NCBI RefSeq assembly: GCF_021026295.1
Contig: NZ_JAJNDA010000026.1
Location: 1 to 57,717 of the forward strand
Length of the DNA: 57,717 bases
Direction of reading: 5' to 3'
Source: Actinomycetospora soli
GTDB lineage: Bacteria > Actinomycetota > Actinomycetes > Mycobacteriales > Pseudonocardiaceae
Part shown: piece after piece, positions 24,378 through 31,708 of the stretch
How positions within the stretch are numbered: the first letter of the stretch is position 1
Layout: each line of letters opens with the position of its first letter
Position numbers and translations under genes: made by a program
Notes under the pieces: generated by a model
Told to the model about the DNA's origin: nothing
Databases searched by the model: none
The model's input: the letters and a program-made list of their open reading frames with translations, nothing else

Positions 24378-26435
24378 TCAGCGCCTCCACCACACCCGGG
24401 GCGCTTCATCACCCGGGACGGTGAGCCGCAGCTGGTCCCGCCCCCCGAAGCTGATCACCAGTTGCCGTCCCTGTCCGGATTTCATCACAGAGCGGTCACT
24501 CATGCGAGTGCTCTGGTTGCTTTGCGTGACGTCGATGGTGAGCAGGAGCCCGCCCAGGCCACGGAACTGGCAGCCGGCGGCGTCGCTGCTGCGCGACACC
24601 GTCCCCGGCGGCAGACCGAACGCCTCGGCGACCTGTCCGGGGGTCAGAGCCCGGCAGGCCTGCTCGGCCGAGGTGGGCTTGGTGCTGGGCACCGTGCTGG
24701 TCGTAGCGGGCGCACCCGGGCCGCCTGGTGTGGTCGGACGCGGCGGGGTCGTCACCGTCGGGCTGCCCGGCGCGGGGCTACCTGGGGCGGGGCTGCCCGG
24801 TCCGGGTCGGGGTGATGCCGGGGTGCCCGGGACAGTGCTGGTGGGGGCGGGGTTGGTCGTCGAGCGCGGCGTCGACGTCCTGGGAGCCAGCGTCGTGGGA
24901 GCCGACGTCGTGGGGGCCGGCGTCGTCGGGGTCGGTGGCTGGCCTCCGGTCGCTGGGGACGCCGGGCCGGCAGCCGGCGGCACGGCCGATGTGGCCGTTG
25001 CCGGCGCAGCCGTGGGTCCACTGACGGCGGGCAGCGGGACGTTGGCGGGGAGGGCGGCAGAGGCCGCGGCGAGGGTGAGCGGGTCACGGCCGGTCCGGGC
25101 GCCGCGGCCGGTGCCGGTGTCGGCGTTGGGGGTGCGGGTGGCGTCGGGGGTGGCGGTGGCGCCGGAGGCGTAGATCCGCGCCCAGGACAGGACGGTGTTG
25201 ACGTAGCTCTCGGAGTGGTTGTAGCGGAACACCGCGTCGTGCAGCTGGCGTGGGTCGGCCAGGTCCAGGTCGCCGGCGCACAAATAACGGCCGGTGGCGG
25301 TGGCGGCGTCGTGGGCGTTGTTGGGGTCGGCGCGGCCGTCGTTGTTGGCGTCGACGCCGTAGGCCTGCCAAGTGGAGGGGATGAACTGGGTCGGGCCGAC
25401 GGCGCGGTCCCAGACGGTGTCGCCGTCGTAGGCGCCGCCGTCGGTGTCGGGGATGGCGGCGTTGGCGCCGCTGCCGTCCAGGCGCGGCCCGAGGATCGGC
25501 GAGAGGGTGGTCCCGGTGGCGTCGAGGGCGCCGCCACGGGCGTGGCTGGACTCGACCTTCCCGATCGCGGCGACCAGCGCCCACCCCAGCCGGCACGACG
25601 GAGCCGACCCGGCGAGGTTGGTCTCCGCCCGGCGGTAGGCCACCAGCATCCCCGCCGGAATCCCCGCCACCCCCGCACCAGCGTCTACGCCAGCGGGGTT
25701 CGTCCCGCCGGGGCCGGATGCGTCGGGGAGGTCGCCGGGTGGGGTGAAGAAGTCCGGGAGCGCGCCGGTGGCGCCGAGCGGGCCGTCGTCGGCGGGGGGC
25801 AGCGCCCCGGCCGCGACGCTACCGACCGGGCCTGCTGCGACCAGCGGCCCGAGCAGCGCCGCGACCACCAGCATCGAGGTCAGCAGCAGCGTCGCCCGCC
25901 GCGGACGCTGCGGCCGCCGCCCCTGCGTGCCGAGAGCGGCCGTTGCAGGGCTGGGGCGGGTGGCGAGGCGGCGGGCGGCGTGGGGAGCCAGCAGCCACCA
26001 CCACGGAGGCGCCACGCCGGCTCCGTTCCGCGCGCCTTCGGTGCCGGTCGCGCGGTAACGGGTGGGGCCGGTGGGTGCGGTGACCAGCCGGTGCTCACTG
26101 AGGGCCTGGCGGTGCCGGCGTGCGGTGCGGGTCCCCCGCCCCGTACCGCGGTGCCGCCCACCCTCGCCCCGCGCCGCACCCGGGAGCGGTTCACCGCCCG
26201 GGCCGGCGTAGCGGCGGGCTAGGTAGGACGCCGACCACGCCGGTAACACGTCCAGTCGGGCGTCCCGGCGCGCCCGCGGCCCCTCGACGCCCGCGTCGCC
26301 CGCTTCCGGGCCGATGGCGCCGTGGAGCACCTCGTGCCACGTCGGCGTCTTGCGCAGGAGCCCGTCCGGGGTCGGCGAGGCGGTGTCGTCGGCTGGGGTG
26401 CTCGGGTCGTGGTCAGGGCTGTGGTCGGTGGACAC
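24378..26435 (-). CDS. Lytic transglycosylase, membrane-anchored; C-terminus altered by IS3
   Basis: The protein has 685 residues from GTG 26435. A basic cytoplasmic part (1-180) precedes a TM helix (about 182-205). An SLT/MltB-like domain follows at about 258-425: Glu295 in AAIGKVESSHARGG is the likely catalytic acid, with WDRAVGPTQFIPSTWQAYGV and DANNDGRADPNNAHDAA downstream. A long Pro/Thr/Ser linker (about 440-600) leads to a Cys-containing terminal domain (ACRALTPGQVAEAFG, CQFRGLGGLLLTID). The enzyme would cut peptidoglycan for the transfer channel. The last ten residues come from IS3 ends; the native end lies at 22976-23043. Confidence 0.8.
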   Translation of the reverse strand: MSTDHSPDHDPSTPADDTASPTPDGLLRKTPTWHEVLHGAIGPEAGDAGVEGPRARRDARLDVLPAWSASYLARRYAGPGGEPLPGAARGEGGRHRGTGRGTRTARRHRQALSEHRLVTAPTGPTRYRATGTEGARNGAGVAPPWWWLLAPHAARRLATRPSPATAALGTQGRRPQRPRRATLLLTSMLVVAALLGPLVAAGPVGSVAAGALPPADDGPLGATGALPDFFTPPGDLPDASGPGGTNPAGVDAGAGVAGIPAGMLVAYRRAETNLAGSAPSCRLGWALVAAIGKVESSHARGGALDATGTTLSPILGPRLDGSGANAAIPDTDGGAYDGDTVWDRAVGPTQFIPSTWQAYGVDANNDGRADPNNAHDAATATGRYLCAGDLDLADPRQLHDAVFRYNHSESYVNTVLSWARIYASGATATPDATRTPNADTGTGRGARTGRDPLTLAAASAALPANVPLPAVSGPTAAPATATSAVPPAAGPASPATGGQPPTPTTPAPTTSAPTTLAPRTSTPRSTTNPAPTSTVPGTPASPRPGPGSPAPGSPAPGSPTVTTPPRPTTPGGPGAPATTSTVPSTKPTSAEQACRALTPGQVAEAFGLPPGTVSRSSDAAGCQFRGLGGLLLTIDVTQSNQSTRMSDRSVMKSGQGRQLVISFGGRDQLRLTVPGDEAPRVWWRR

Positions 26436-26824
26436 CGCGGCGGGCCTCGCTTCTCACGACGGGACAGGGCTCGCCGGGCACTCGCCCGGCGGGGGCCGAC
26501 AAACCGGCACGAGCTCGACCCACCTGGGCATATTCGAGAGAGATCCTCTGCCGTTAACCAGTTGCAGGGAAAACACGCCAGTTTGATACCGCCGGGAAAT
26601 ACGCCCGCGTTAGGTCAGGTTTCGTTCCGTCACCGGCTAACGAAACCCCGCGGAACGAACCCAAGTCACGCGGAAACTAGCGAGAACTCTGACGATTCGC
26701 CCACGCGAGTGGATTGTCAGCGAACTATTACCTGGTTTCGTGTTTCCGGCCGTGTCCTGTTGTTCGCCCCGCATGTTCGAAGTGGGGCTTTCACAATTCC
26801 CTGCCTGAAAGGCCTGGCCTGCTC
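26436..26824. promoter_or_regulatory. Divergent promoter region between transglycosylase and Rhs genes
   Basis: This non-coding stretch is less GC-rich than its surroundings. GGTTTCGTT at 26618-26626 and AACGAAACC at 26639-26647 form a 9-bp dyad, with a further GGTTTCGTG near 26738. The half-site GTTTCGT is shared with the palindrome at 21374-21404. I expect promoters for both genes here but cannot place -10/-35 boxes with confidence. Confidence 0.5.
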
Positions 26825-29800
26825 ATGGCTGTCCGTCGAATGTCTCGTCCCCCGACCACCACGACACCCTCGGGCGGTGCCGGCTCGCGGGAACCGGCGC
26901 CGCCGGGCCCGGTGCGCGCGGCGCAGTGCCAGGGTGCCCTGTCGCACCGGCTGTTCTCCCGCAACACGTTCTGGCGCGCCGGGCTGGTCGTGGGTCTGTC
27001 GACCGCGGTCCTGGCCGGGGTCGCGGTCGAGCCGCCGCGCGCCGAGGCGGCACCGCTGCTGCCGACCCAGACCGACCCGTCCCCGGGGGCGCCGGGCTAC
27101 AAGCCCGGACCGGCCGGCATCTTCGCCCCGCTCGCGGCGATCAACCGGATTGTCACCGGCGGCGCCTCCCCGTCCACGTGGGGCCGGGACTCCTCGCAGG
27201 GGCTGCCGACCGACGTCCCCACCGACCCCTCCGCGCAGGCCCCCAAGCCCGGGCTCGGGACCAAGGACTTCTACCCGCTCGAGCGGCGCGCGCTCGGGGA
27301 CCGGATGGAGCTGCTGGTCAACCTGGCCAACGGCAACGTCATCGTCCGCAACAAGGACCTCGCGTTCGCCGGAACCGGCCTGAACACCGCGGTCAACCAC
27401 GACTACAACAACCTCGCCACCAACCGCGGCAGCTTCGGCAAGCGCTGGACCATGACCACCGGCCGCGACGTCGGCCTCGACGTCTCCGACCCCAACAAGA
27501 TCAAGCTCCAGGGCCCCTCGGGGTACCGGGAGGACTACGACGCCGACGGCAACGGCGGCTTCAAGAGCCCCTCCGGGGCGAACGCCAAGCTCACCAAGAC
27601 CGACACCGGCTACCGGCTGGAGTTCGACAAGACCAAGGAGAAGTGGAACTTCGACAACAACGGGTTCTTCACCACCCAGGTCGACCGCAACGACAACACC
27701 ATCACCTACAACTACAACGGCAACGGCACCCTGGCCTCGATCAAGGACACCCGCGGCGCGGTCACCACGTTCGACTACGACGCCGCCGGGCGGGTCACCA
27801 AGATGACCGACCCCACCGGCTACGAGTACTCCGGCTACACCTACGACCTCCAAGGCCAGCACACCGGCTTCACCGACCCCTCGGGCAAGCGGGTCCGCTA
27901 CGAGTACGACCAGGCCGGGAACCTCACCTCGATCACCGACCCCAACGGCAACGAGTACCGGCTCACCTACGACGCCGACCGGAGGGTCACCAAGGTCGAC
28001 GAGCCCCGCGAGACCGGGGTGCTCACCAACGACCGCGCCGTCACCAACTACGAGTACGTCTCGGCGACCGAGACCAAGGAGACCAACCCCGCGGGTGGGG
28101 TCACCACCTACACCTTCGACTCCGACGGCCGGCAGACCAAGGCCAAGGACCCCCTCGGGCGCGAGGAGTCCAAGACCTACACCGCGAACTCGGATGTCAA
28201 CACCACCACCAGCGTCGGCGGGAACGTCTCCACCGCGAGCTTCGACCCGAACAACCGGCTCATCGGCACCCAGCTCCCGACCGGGGCGCGGAACACCGTC
28301 GGCTACACCGACGCCGCCAACCCCTTCGGTCCGACCTCGATGACCGACTCTGAGGGCCGCCAGACCACCATGACCTACGACGCCAAGGGCAACCCGCTCA
28401 CAGTGAAGAGCGTGGCGAACTCGGTGGGGATCGAGCGGCAGTACAACGACAACGGCACCGTCAAGGAATCCAAGGACGGCCGCGGGATCATCACCCGCTA
28501 CGACTACGACCCCGACGGCCGCCTGATCACCGTCACCCCGCCCGGGCCGCGGCAGCCGATCCGCTACGGCTACGACTCCCGCTCGAGGATCACCTCCGTG
28601 ACCGACGGCAACGGCGTCGTCATCGAGTACGCCTACGACGCCGCCGACCGCGTCGTGCAGCAGTCCCAGCGCGACGGCACCACCCGCCGGGTGATTCAGC
28701 AGACCGACTTCGACGCCAACGGCAACAAGACCTCCAACTACTTCGCCGGAGTCACCAAACAGTTCACCTACAACCCCCGCAACCAGGTCCTCACCGACGT
28801 CCGTCGCGGCGGCGCCCTCGCCCCGACCGACTCGGTCACCTACACCTACGACGCCGTCAACAACCTCTCCTCGCTGACCGACGCCGGCGGCAAGACCAGC
28901 TACAAGTACAACACCGCCAACGACCTCACCGAGCTCACCGACCTCGCCGGCGGCAAGACCACCTACGACTACGACCGCGACGGCAACCAGAAGACCACCA
29001 CCTACCCGAACACCATCTCCATGGTCCGCGAGTACGACAAGTCCGGCCGCGAAACCAAGCGCACCAGCTACGCCGCCGGCGAAACCCCGTCGGTCCGCAC
29101 CTACAACTACGGCGGCGCCAACGGCGGTGACACCGAACTGCTGCAGTCGATGGGTGAGCCGAACAACTCGACCACCCGCTACAGCTACGACGGCGCCAGC
29201 CGCCTCACCCGCGCATTGAACCGGTCGAACAGCAACGGCGCCACGATCACCGACTACCAGTACACCTACGACCGGGCCAGCAACATCAACGGAATGCAGG
29301 GCCGCAGCCAGACCTGGTCGAGCGGGAACCTGCTCACCGCCATCGGCAGCCTGCAGGTCCGCTCCGATGCCCAAGGCAACCAGACCGGCGACAACAACGG
29401 CGGGTCGACCAGCTACACCCCGACCAACCAGCAGAACGTCCGCGTCGACCCCGGCCTGGCCTTCCAGGCCCAGTACGACACCTCCGACTCCACCCAGCTC
29501 TACAAGATCGACGACGTCGTCCGCTCCAACGGCGCCCGGTTCTCCTACGAGTTCACCAACACCGCCCTGGGCATGACCGGACGTATCCGCGCCGGTCAGG
29601 GCCGCTACTCCATCTCCCGCGACCCCGACGGCAACCCCGTGATGCAGCGCGACCCCAACGGCTCGCTGCACTACTTCGAGCTCGACCGCCAGGGCAGCAT
29701 CATGGGCACCACCGGCACCAACCGGGCCCGTACCTCGGCGTTCCACTACCAGCCCTACGGCGCCTACGACTACGCCGCAGGATCGCACTCCAGCAACGCC

Positions 29801-30232
29801 GACAACTTCCTCGGCTTCCAGGGAGGCTTCTTCCACTCCAACGCTGGCTACACCAAGTTCGGCCACCGCTGGTACAACGCAGGGGCAGGGATCTTCACCC
29901 AGCCCGACCCCATCGGCACCCCCGGCAGCAGCGGCTCCGGCCAGGACAACCGCAGCGGAATCGGAGGACCGTACAGCACCGAGTTGAACGCCTTCGGCTT
30001 CGCAGAAGGAAGCCCGTGCAATAACTCCGACCCAAGCGGGCTCTTCTCGATCACAGGAAGTGAGTACGGTGACTGCATCCTTCGAGGAACCGCGCAGTTT
30101 GCGAGTCTCGGCGCAATTAGCGGACTGGTTGGCGGAGGCGCCGCTAGCGCACCCCTCTTCCTGCTCGGAGCAGCTACGGGAGCGCTGATTGCCCAGCGTG
30201 ACTGCCGCCGGACGCCGACTAGCTTCAGCTAG
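26825..30232 (+). CDS. Secreted Rhs/YD-repeat protein with a variable C-terminal tip
   Basis: The start is taken at ATG 26825, giving 1135 residues. A basic leader is followed by a hydrophobic helix (AGLVVGLSTAVLAGVAV, 52-68) and a likely signal-peptidase site after AEA (about 75). A spiral of YD repeats (such as YDAAGRVTKMTDPTG and YDRDGNQKTTTYPN) makes up most of the protein. The Rhs core begins near residue 949 (YFELDRQGSIMGTTG) and runs through GHRWYNAGAGIFTQPDPIGT. After SDPSG (about 1070) a 65-residue tip follows, containing ISGLVGGGAASAPLFLLGAA and ending DCRRTPTSFS. The tip and the DNA behind it are lower in GC than the repeats, which fits an exchanged toxin tip. A membrane-active tip is inferred, not shown. 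Confidence 0.85.
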   Translation: MAVRRMSRPPTTTTPSGGAGSREPAPPGPVRAAQCQGALSHRLFSRNTFWRAGLVVGLSTAVLAGVAVEPPRAEAAPLLPTQTDPSPGAPGYKPGPAGIFAPLAAINRIVTGGASPSTWGRDSSQGLPTDVPTDPSAQAPKPGLGTKDFYPLERRALGDRMELLVNLANGNVIVRNKDLAFAGTGLNTAVNHDYNNLATNRGSFGKRWTMTTGRDVGLDVSDPNKIKLQGPSGYREDYDADGNGGFKSPSGANAKLTKTDTGYRLEFDKTKEKWNFDNNGFFTTQVDRNDNTITYNYNGNGTLASIKDTRGAVTTFDYDAAGRVTKMTDPTGYEYSGYTYDLQGQHTGFTDPSGKRVRYEYDQAGNLTSITDPNGNEYRLTYDADRRVTKVDEPRETGVLTNDRAVTNYEYVSATETKETNPAGGVTTYTFDSDGRQTKAKDPLGREESKTYTANSDVNTTTSVGGNVSTASFDPNNRLIGTQLPTGARNTVGYTDAANPFGPTSMTDSEGRQTTMTYDAKGNPLTVKSVANSVGIERQYNDNGTVKESKDGRGIITRYDYDPDGRLITVTPPGPRQPIRYGYDSRSRITSVTDGNGVVIEYAYDAADRVVQQSQRDGTTRRVIQQTDFDANGNKTSNYFAGVTKQFTYNPRNQVLTDVRRGGALAPTDSVTYTYDAVNNLSSLTDAGGKTSYKYNTANDLTELTDLAGGKTTYDYDRDGNQKTTTYPNTISMVREYDKSGRETKRTSYAAGETPSVRTYNYGGANGGDTELLQSMGEPNNSTTRYSYDGASRLTRALNRSNSNGATITDYQYTYDRASNINGMQGRSQTWSSGNLLTAIGSLQVRSDAQGNQTGDNNGGSTSYTPTNQQNVRVDPGLAFQAQYDTSDSTQLYKIDDVVRSNGARFSYEFTNTALGMTGRIRAGQGRYSISRDPDGNPVMQRDPNGSLHYFELDRQGSIMGTTGTNRARTSAFHYQPYGAYDYAAGSHSSNADNFLGFQGGFFHSNAGYTKFGHRWYNAGAGIFTQPDPIGTPGSSGSGQDNRSGIGGPYSTELNAFGFAEGSPCNNSDPSGLFSITGSEYGDCILRGTAQFASLGAISGLVGGGAASAPLFLLGAATGALIAQRDCRRTPTSFS

Positions 30233-30251
30233 GGAGTTCAGTAGCTAGACG

Positions 30252-30294
30252 AGAAGCGGCAGGAGTTTCTCGCTGAGAAACTTCTGCCGCTTCT
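30252..30294 (+). terminator. 20-bp hairpin behind the Rhs gene
   Basis: The arms at 30252-30271 and 30275-30294 pair over 20 positions with one G-T pair and a 3-base loop. It lies 19 bases after the Rhs stop and can act as a terminator or attenuator separating Rhs from the next small ORF. Confidence 0.7.
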
Positions 30295-30330
30295 GCAGGT
30301 CGCTGCAGTTTCACATGAAAGGCGAGACCA

Positions 30331-30492
30331 ATGAAATGCAGGATAGTTGCGTTCTCAGCTTTACTTGTCGCCGTTGTTGCAACATTCTGGGCCAACGACG
30401 GCGGCGGCTGGCCCTCAGCAGGATTGGGTCTCGTCGCCGTCGCGGTACTACTAGGGTGCGCATTTCGAATGCGCATGTCTGGTGATTCTTAA
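30331..30492 (+). CDS. 53-residue two-TM protein, candidate immunity partner of the Rhs tip
   Basis: The ORF begins at ATG 30331, with AAAGGCGAG just upstream. The translation MKCRIVAFSALLVAVVATFW is a clear hydrophobic helix, then a Gly/Asn/Asp loop, and a second helix (GLGLVAVAVLLGCAF) with a basic end. Genes directly behind variable Rhs tips are usually immunity proteins, and both the tip and this protein are hydrophobic. That pairing is inference from position; no family match is known to me. Confidence 0.45.
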   Translation: MKCRIVAFSALLVAVVATFWANDGGGWPSAGLGLVAVAVLLGCAFRMRMSGDS

Positions 30493-30591
30493 TCATGGCC
30501 GTTAGCGCGGTCAACATCAACGGGAACACAGGAACCGCGCGGGTCGTGTTCACGGGACAGTGAATACCAGGTTGTAGGATATGATGGGGTC

Positions 30592-30693
30592 GTGACCGAC
30601 GACCTCCTCGTACATGCAGCCAAGATCGCTGAAGCAGTACTCCTGAAGCTTCAGAGCGATCCGCAAGCGCCCGATGGTCGGTGTCGAGCGTGA
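30592..30693 (+). CDS. Very short ORF, possible gene remnant
   Basis: GTG 30592 opens a 33-residue frame (TDDLLVHAAKIAEAVLLKLQ and a polar end). The helix is amphipathic and the sequence looks like the start of a larger protein that has been cut off. Its 3' end lies in the inverted repeat at 30669-30730. AT-rich bases with TAGGAT and TATGAT precede it. Confidence 0.3.
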   Translation: MTDDLLVHAAKIAEAVLLKLQSDPQAPDGRCRA

Positions 30694-30730
30694 ATTACGT
30701 GCAAACGCAGTCCGACGCCGACCATCGGGC
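30669..30730. repeat. 18-bp inverted repeat
   Basis: GCCCGATGGTCGGTGTCG at 30669-30686 is complemented by CGACGCCGACCATCGGGC at 30713-30730 with one mismatch (a G-T pair in RNA), separated by 26 bases. It may be a terminator, or a trace of a small mobile element. Confidence 0.55.
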
Positions 30731-30796
30731 ACGCTCGTCAGGAATTAGCTCGCCACACCACATTCTGATCCAACTCCACGGGTTAGACCCCCTGAC

Positions 30797-30958
30797 GTGA
30801 AGGACGAAGCCGTCTACTTCACCGTGGTTGCTCCGCGAATGAGCGCTACCGTTTCCACGGCGGAACAGATCCAGGAGCATGCTCTCGAGAGACAGCTCAA
30901 GGTCGTGCCTTGCCAGCTTGCCCTGGACGCAAACACCCGCTCGCTGCTCGGGAAGTAA
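30797..30958 (+). pseudogene. Protein-like fragment, probably a remnant
   Basis: From GTG 30797 a frame of 53 residues reads like real protein (KDEAVYFTVVAPRMSATVST and a helical end LERQLKVVPCQLALDANTRS). There is no ribosome-binding site, and the frame is open upstream only to a stop at 30746. I take it as a decayed or truncated gene of unknown family. Confidence 0.3.
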
Positions 30959-31077
30959 GTGGGCAAGCTTCTTGGACCTGTCCAAGTGAAGGACCCGGAC
31001 ATCATCTAGAACCTATTCTTACAGATTGAGATGTATCGAGATCGATCCTCAAACTGTAGCCCAAGATGTTGCGCGGG

Positions 31078-31149
31078 CTATCGTAGCGGGACGCCGACCA
31101 GCACCAGGAGTGGGAGCACGAAAGCGGCTCTGATTTTACGGTTGAGCAT
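31078..31149 (-). CDS. 23-residue signal-peptide-like ORF
   Basis: ATG 31149 on the minus strand encodes MLNRKIRAAFVLPLLVLVGV and three more residues before a stop. The basic start and hydrophobic core look exactly like a signal peptide, but no mature protein follows. It may be the decayed beginning of an exported protein, or a small membrane peptide. Confidence 0.3.
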   Translation of the reverse strand: MLNRKIRAAFVLPLLVLVGVPLR

Positions 31150-31384
31150 GTTGGTTCTTCCATCAGACGGGCCCCCGACGCGATGCCTGGCTTTGTCTGA
31201 CTACAACATAATCAGCTATTGAACAATTTGAGACTTTCCTCATTACCTCCCAACGAGGACACTCCGCGTAGTCCCATCAAGAGGACACTACGGTCAGAGC
31301 GCACTATGCGTTTACCATAGTAATCGTTACTGTAGGCGCGTGCCGCCTGGCCCTCACGCGCTCGTTGTACTGCACGGGGGACCT

Positions 31385-31576
31385 ATGGATCACACAGGCC
31401 TCGCCGTCCGAGTGAGCAACGGGAACGGGCGTCCGCCGGCTCTGCTGTCGTTCACCCTCGCAGCAGGCGGGGACGAGTTGACCTATCGGCTTGAGCCGCA
31501 GGAACGCGATGGTCTCGGATGGCACGCGCACTTCGAGAGCCAGTCCCCTCCGGGGCTTGAGGGCGACGCTTCATAG
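31385..31576 (+). CDS. Small protein of unknown function
   Basis: The ORF encodes 63 residues from ATG 31385 with GGGGGA upstream. It has a beta-rich look (LAVRVSNGNGRPPALLSFTL) and an acidic C-terminus. Codon use returns to the GC-rich norm here. It precedes the recombinase by about 130 bp. No family recognised. Confidence 0.4.
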   Translation: MDHTGLAVRVSNGNGRPPALLSFTLAAGGDELTYRLEPQERDGLGWHAHFESQSPPGLEGDAS

Positions 31577-31620
31577 ATTGGCGCTTCTCGTGCCAGGGCC
31601 CTCGCGGGCGCGCACCCAGA

Positions 31621-31646
31621 CGCCGTGATAATTCGCTGTATCACGG
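31621..31646. promoter_or_regulatory. Dyad CCGTGATA-N8-TATCACGG upstream of the recombinase
   Basis: The 8-bp arms at 31623-31630 and 31639-31646 are exact inverted copies around an 8-bp centre (ATTCGCTG). Tyrosine-recombinase core sites have this layout (inverted arms, 6-8 bp spacer), and the gene behind encodes such an enzyme. The same GTGATA-N8-TATCAC core is present at 15765-15784. A repressor operator is the alternative. Confidence 0.6.
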
Positions 31647-31708
31647 TGTCCAGGCCCCCCGGCGCGGGAGCCGTAGCCTGTCGGGGGGCCGGGCTAGCGT
31701 CCGGACCC

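Larger units (their letters stand above)
23044..24408 (-). mobile_element. IS3-family insertion sequence, complete
   Basis: The 1365-bp element has inverted ends starting TGAAGCGCCCCGGGT (23044 onwards, and the complement ending at 24408). It is flanked by TCAC at 23040-23043 and 24409-24412. It carries overlapping orfA and orfB frames. It inserted into the 3' part of the lytic transglycosylase gene. Confidence 0.92.
30493..31384. other. Lower-GC region with degenerate small ORFs
   Basis: The stretch contrasts with its GC-rich surroundings. It holds only short frames (listed separately where they look protein-like) and a long inverted repeat. It reads like remnants of displaced Rhs tips, immunity genes or other cargo. 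Confidence 0.5.

Noticed and set aside
25215..26222. Plus-strand open frame opposite the lytic transglycosylase
   Set aside because: No domain and Val/Gly/Arg-rich; the minus-strand enzyme has a clear catalytic domain.
26717..29866. Very long minus-strand open frame (about 1050 codons) opposite the Rhs gene
   Set aside because: It is Val/Gly-rich with no domain and exists because the YD-repeat codons rarely give stops on the opposite strand; the plus-strand Rhs protein is unambiguous.
31031..31222. Plus-strand 63-codon frame in the lower-GC region
   Set aside because: Cys/Ser/Arg-rich without a ribosome-binding site; the opposite strand carries a more protein-like signal-peptide start.
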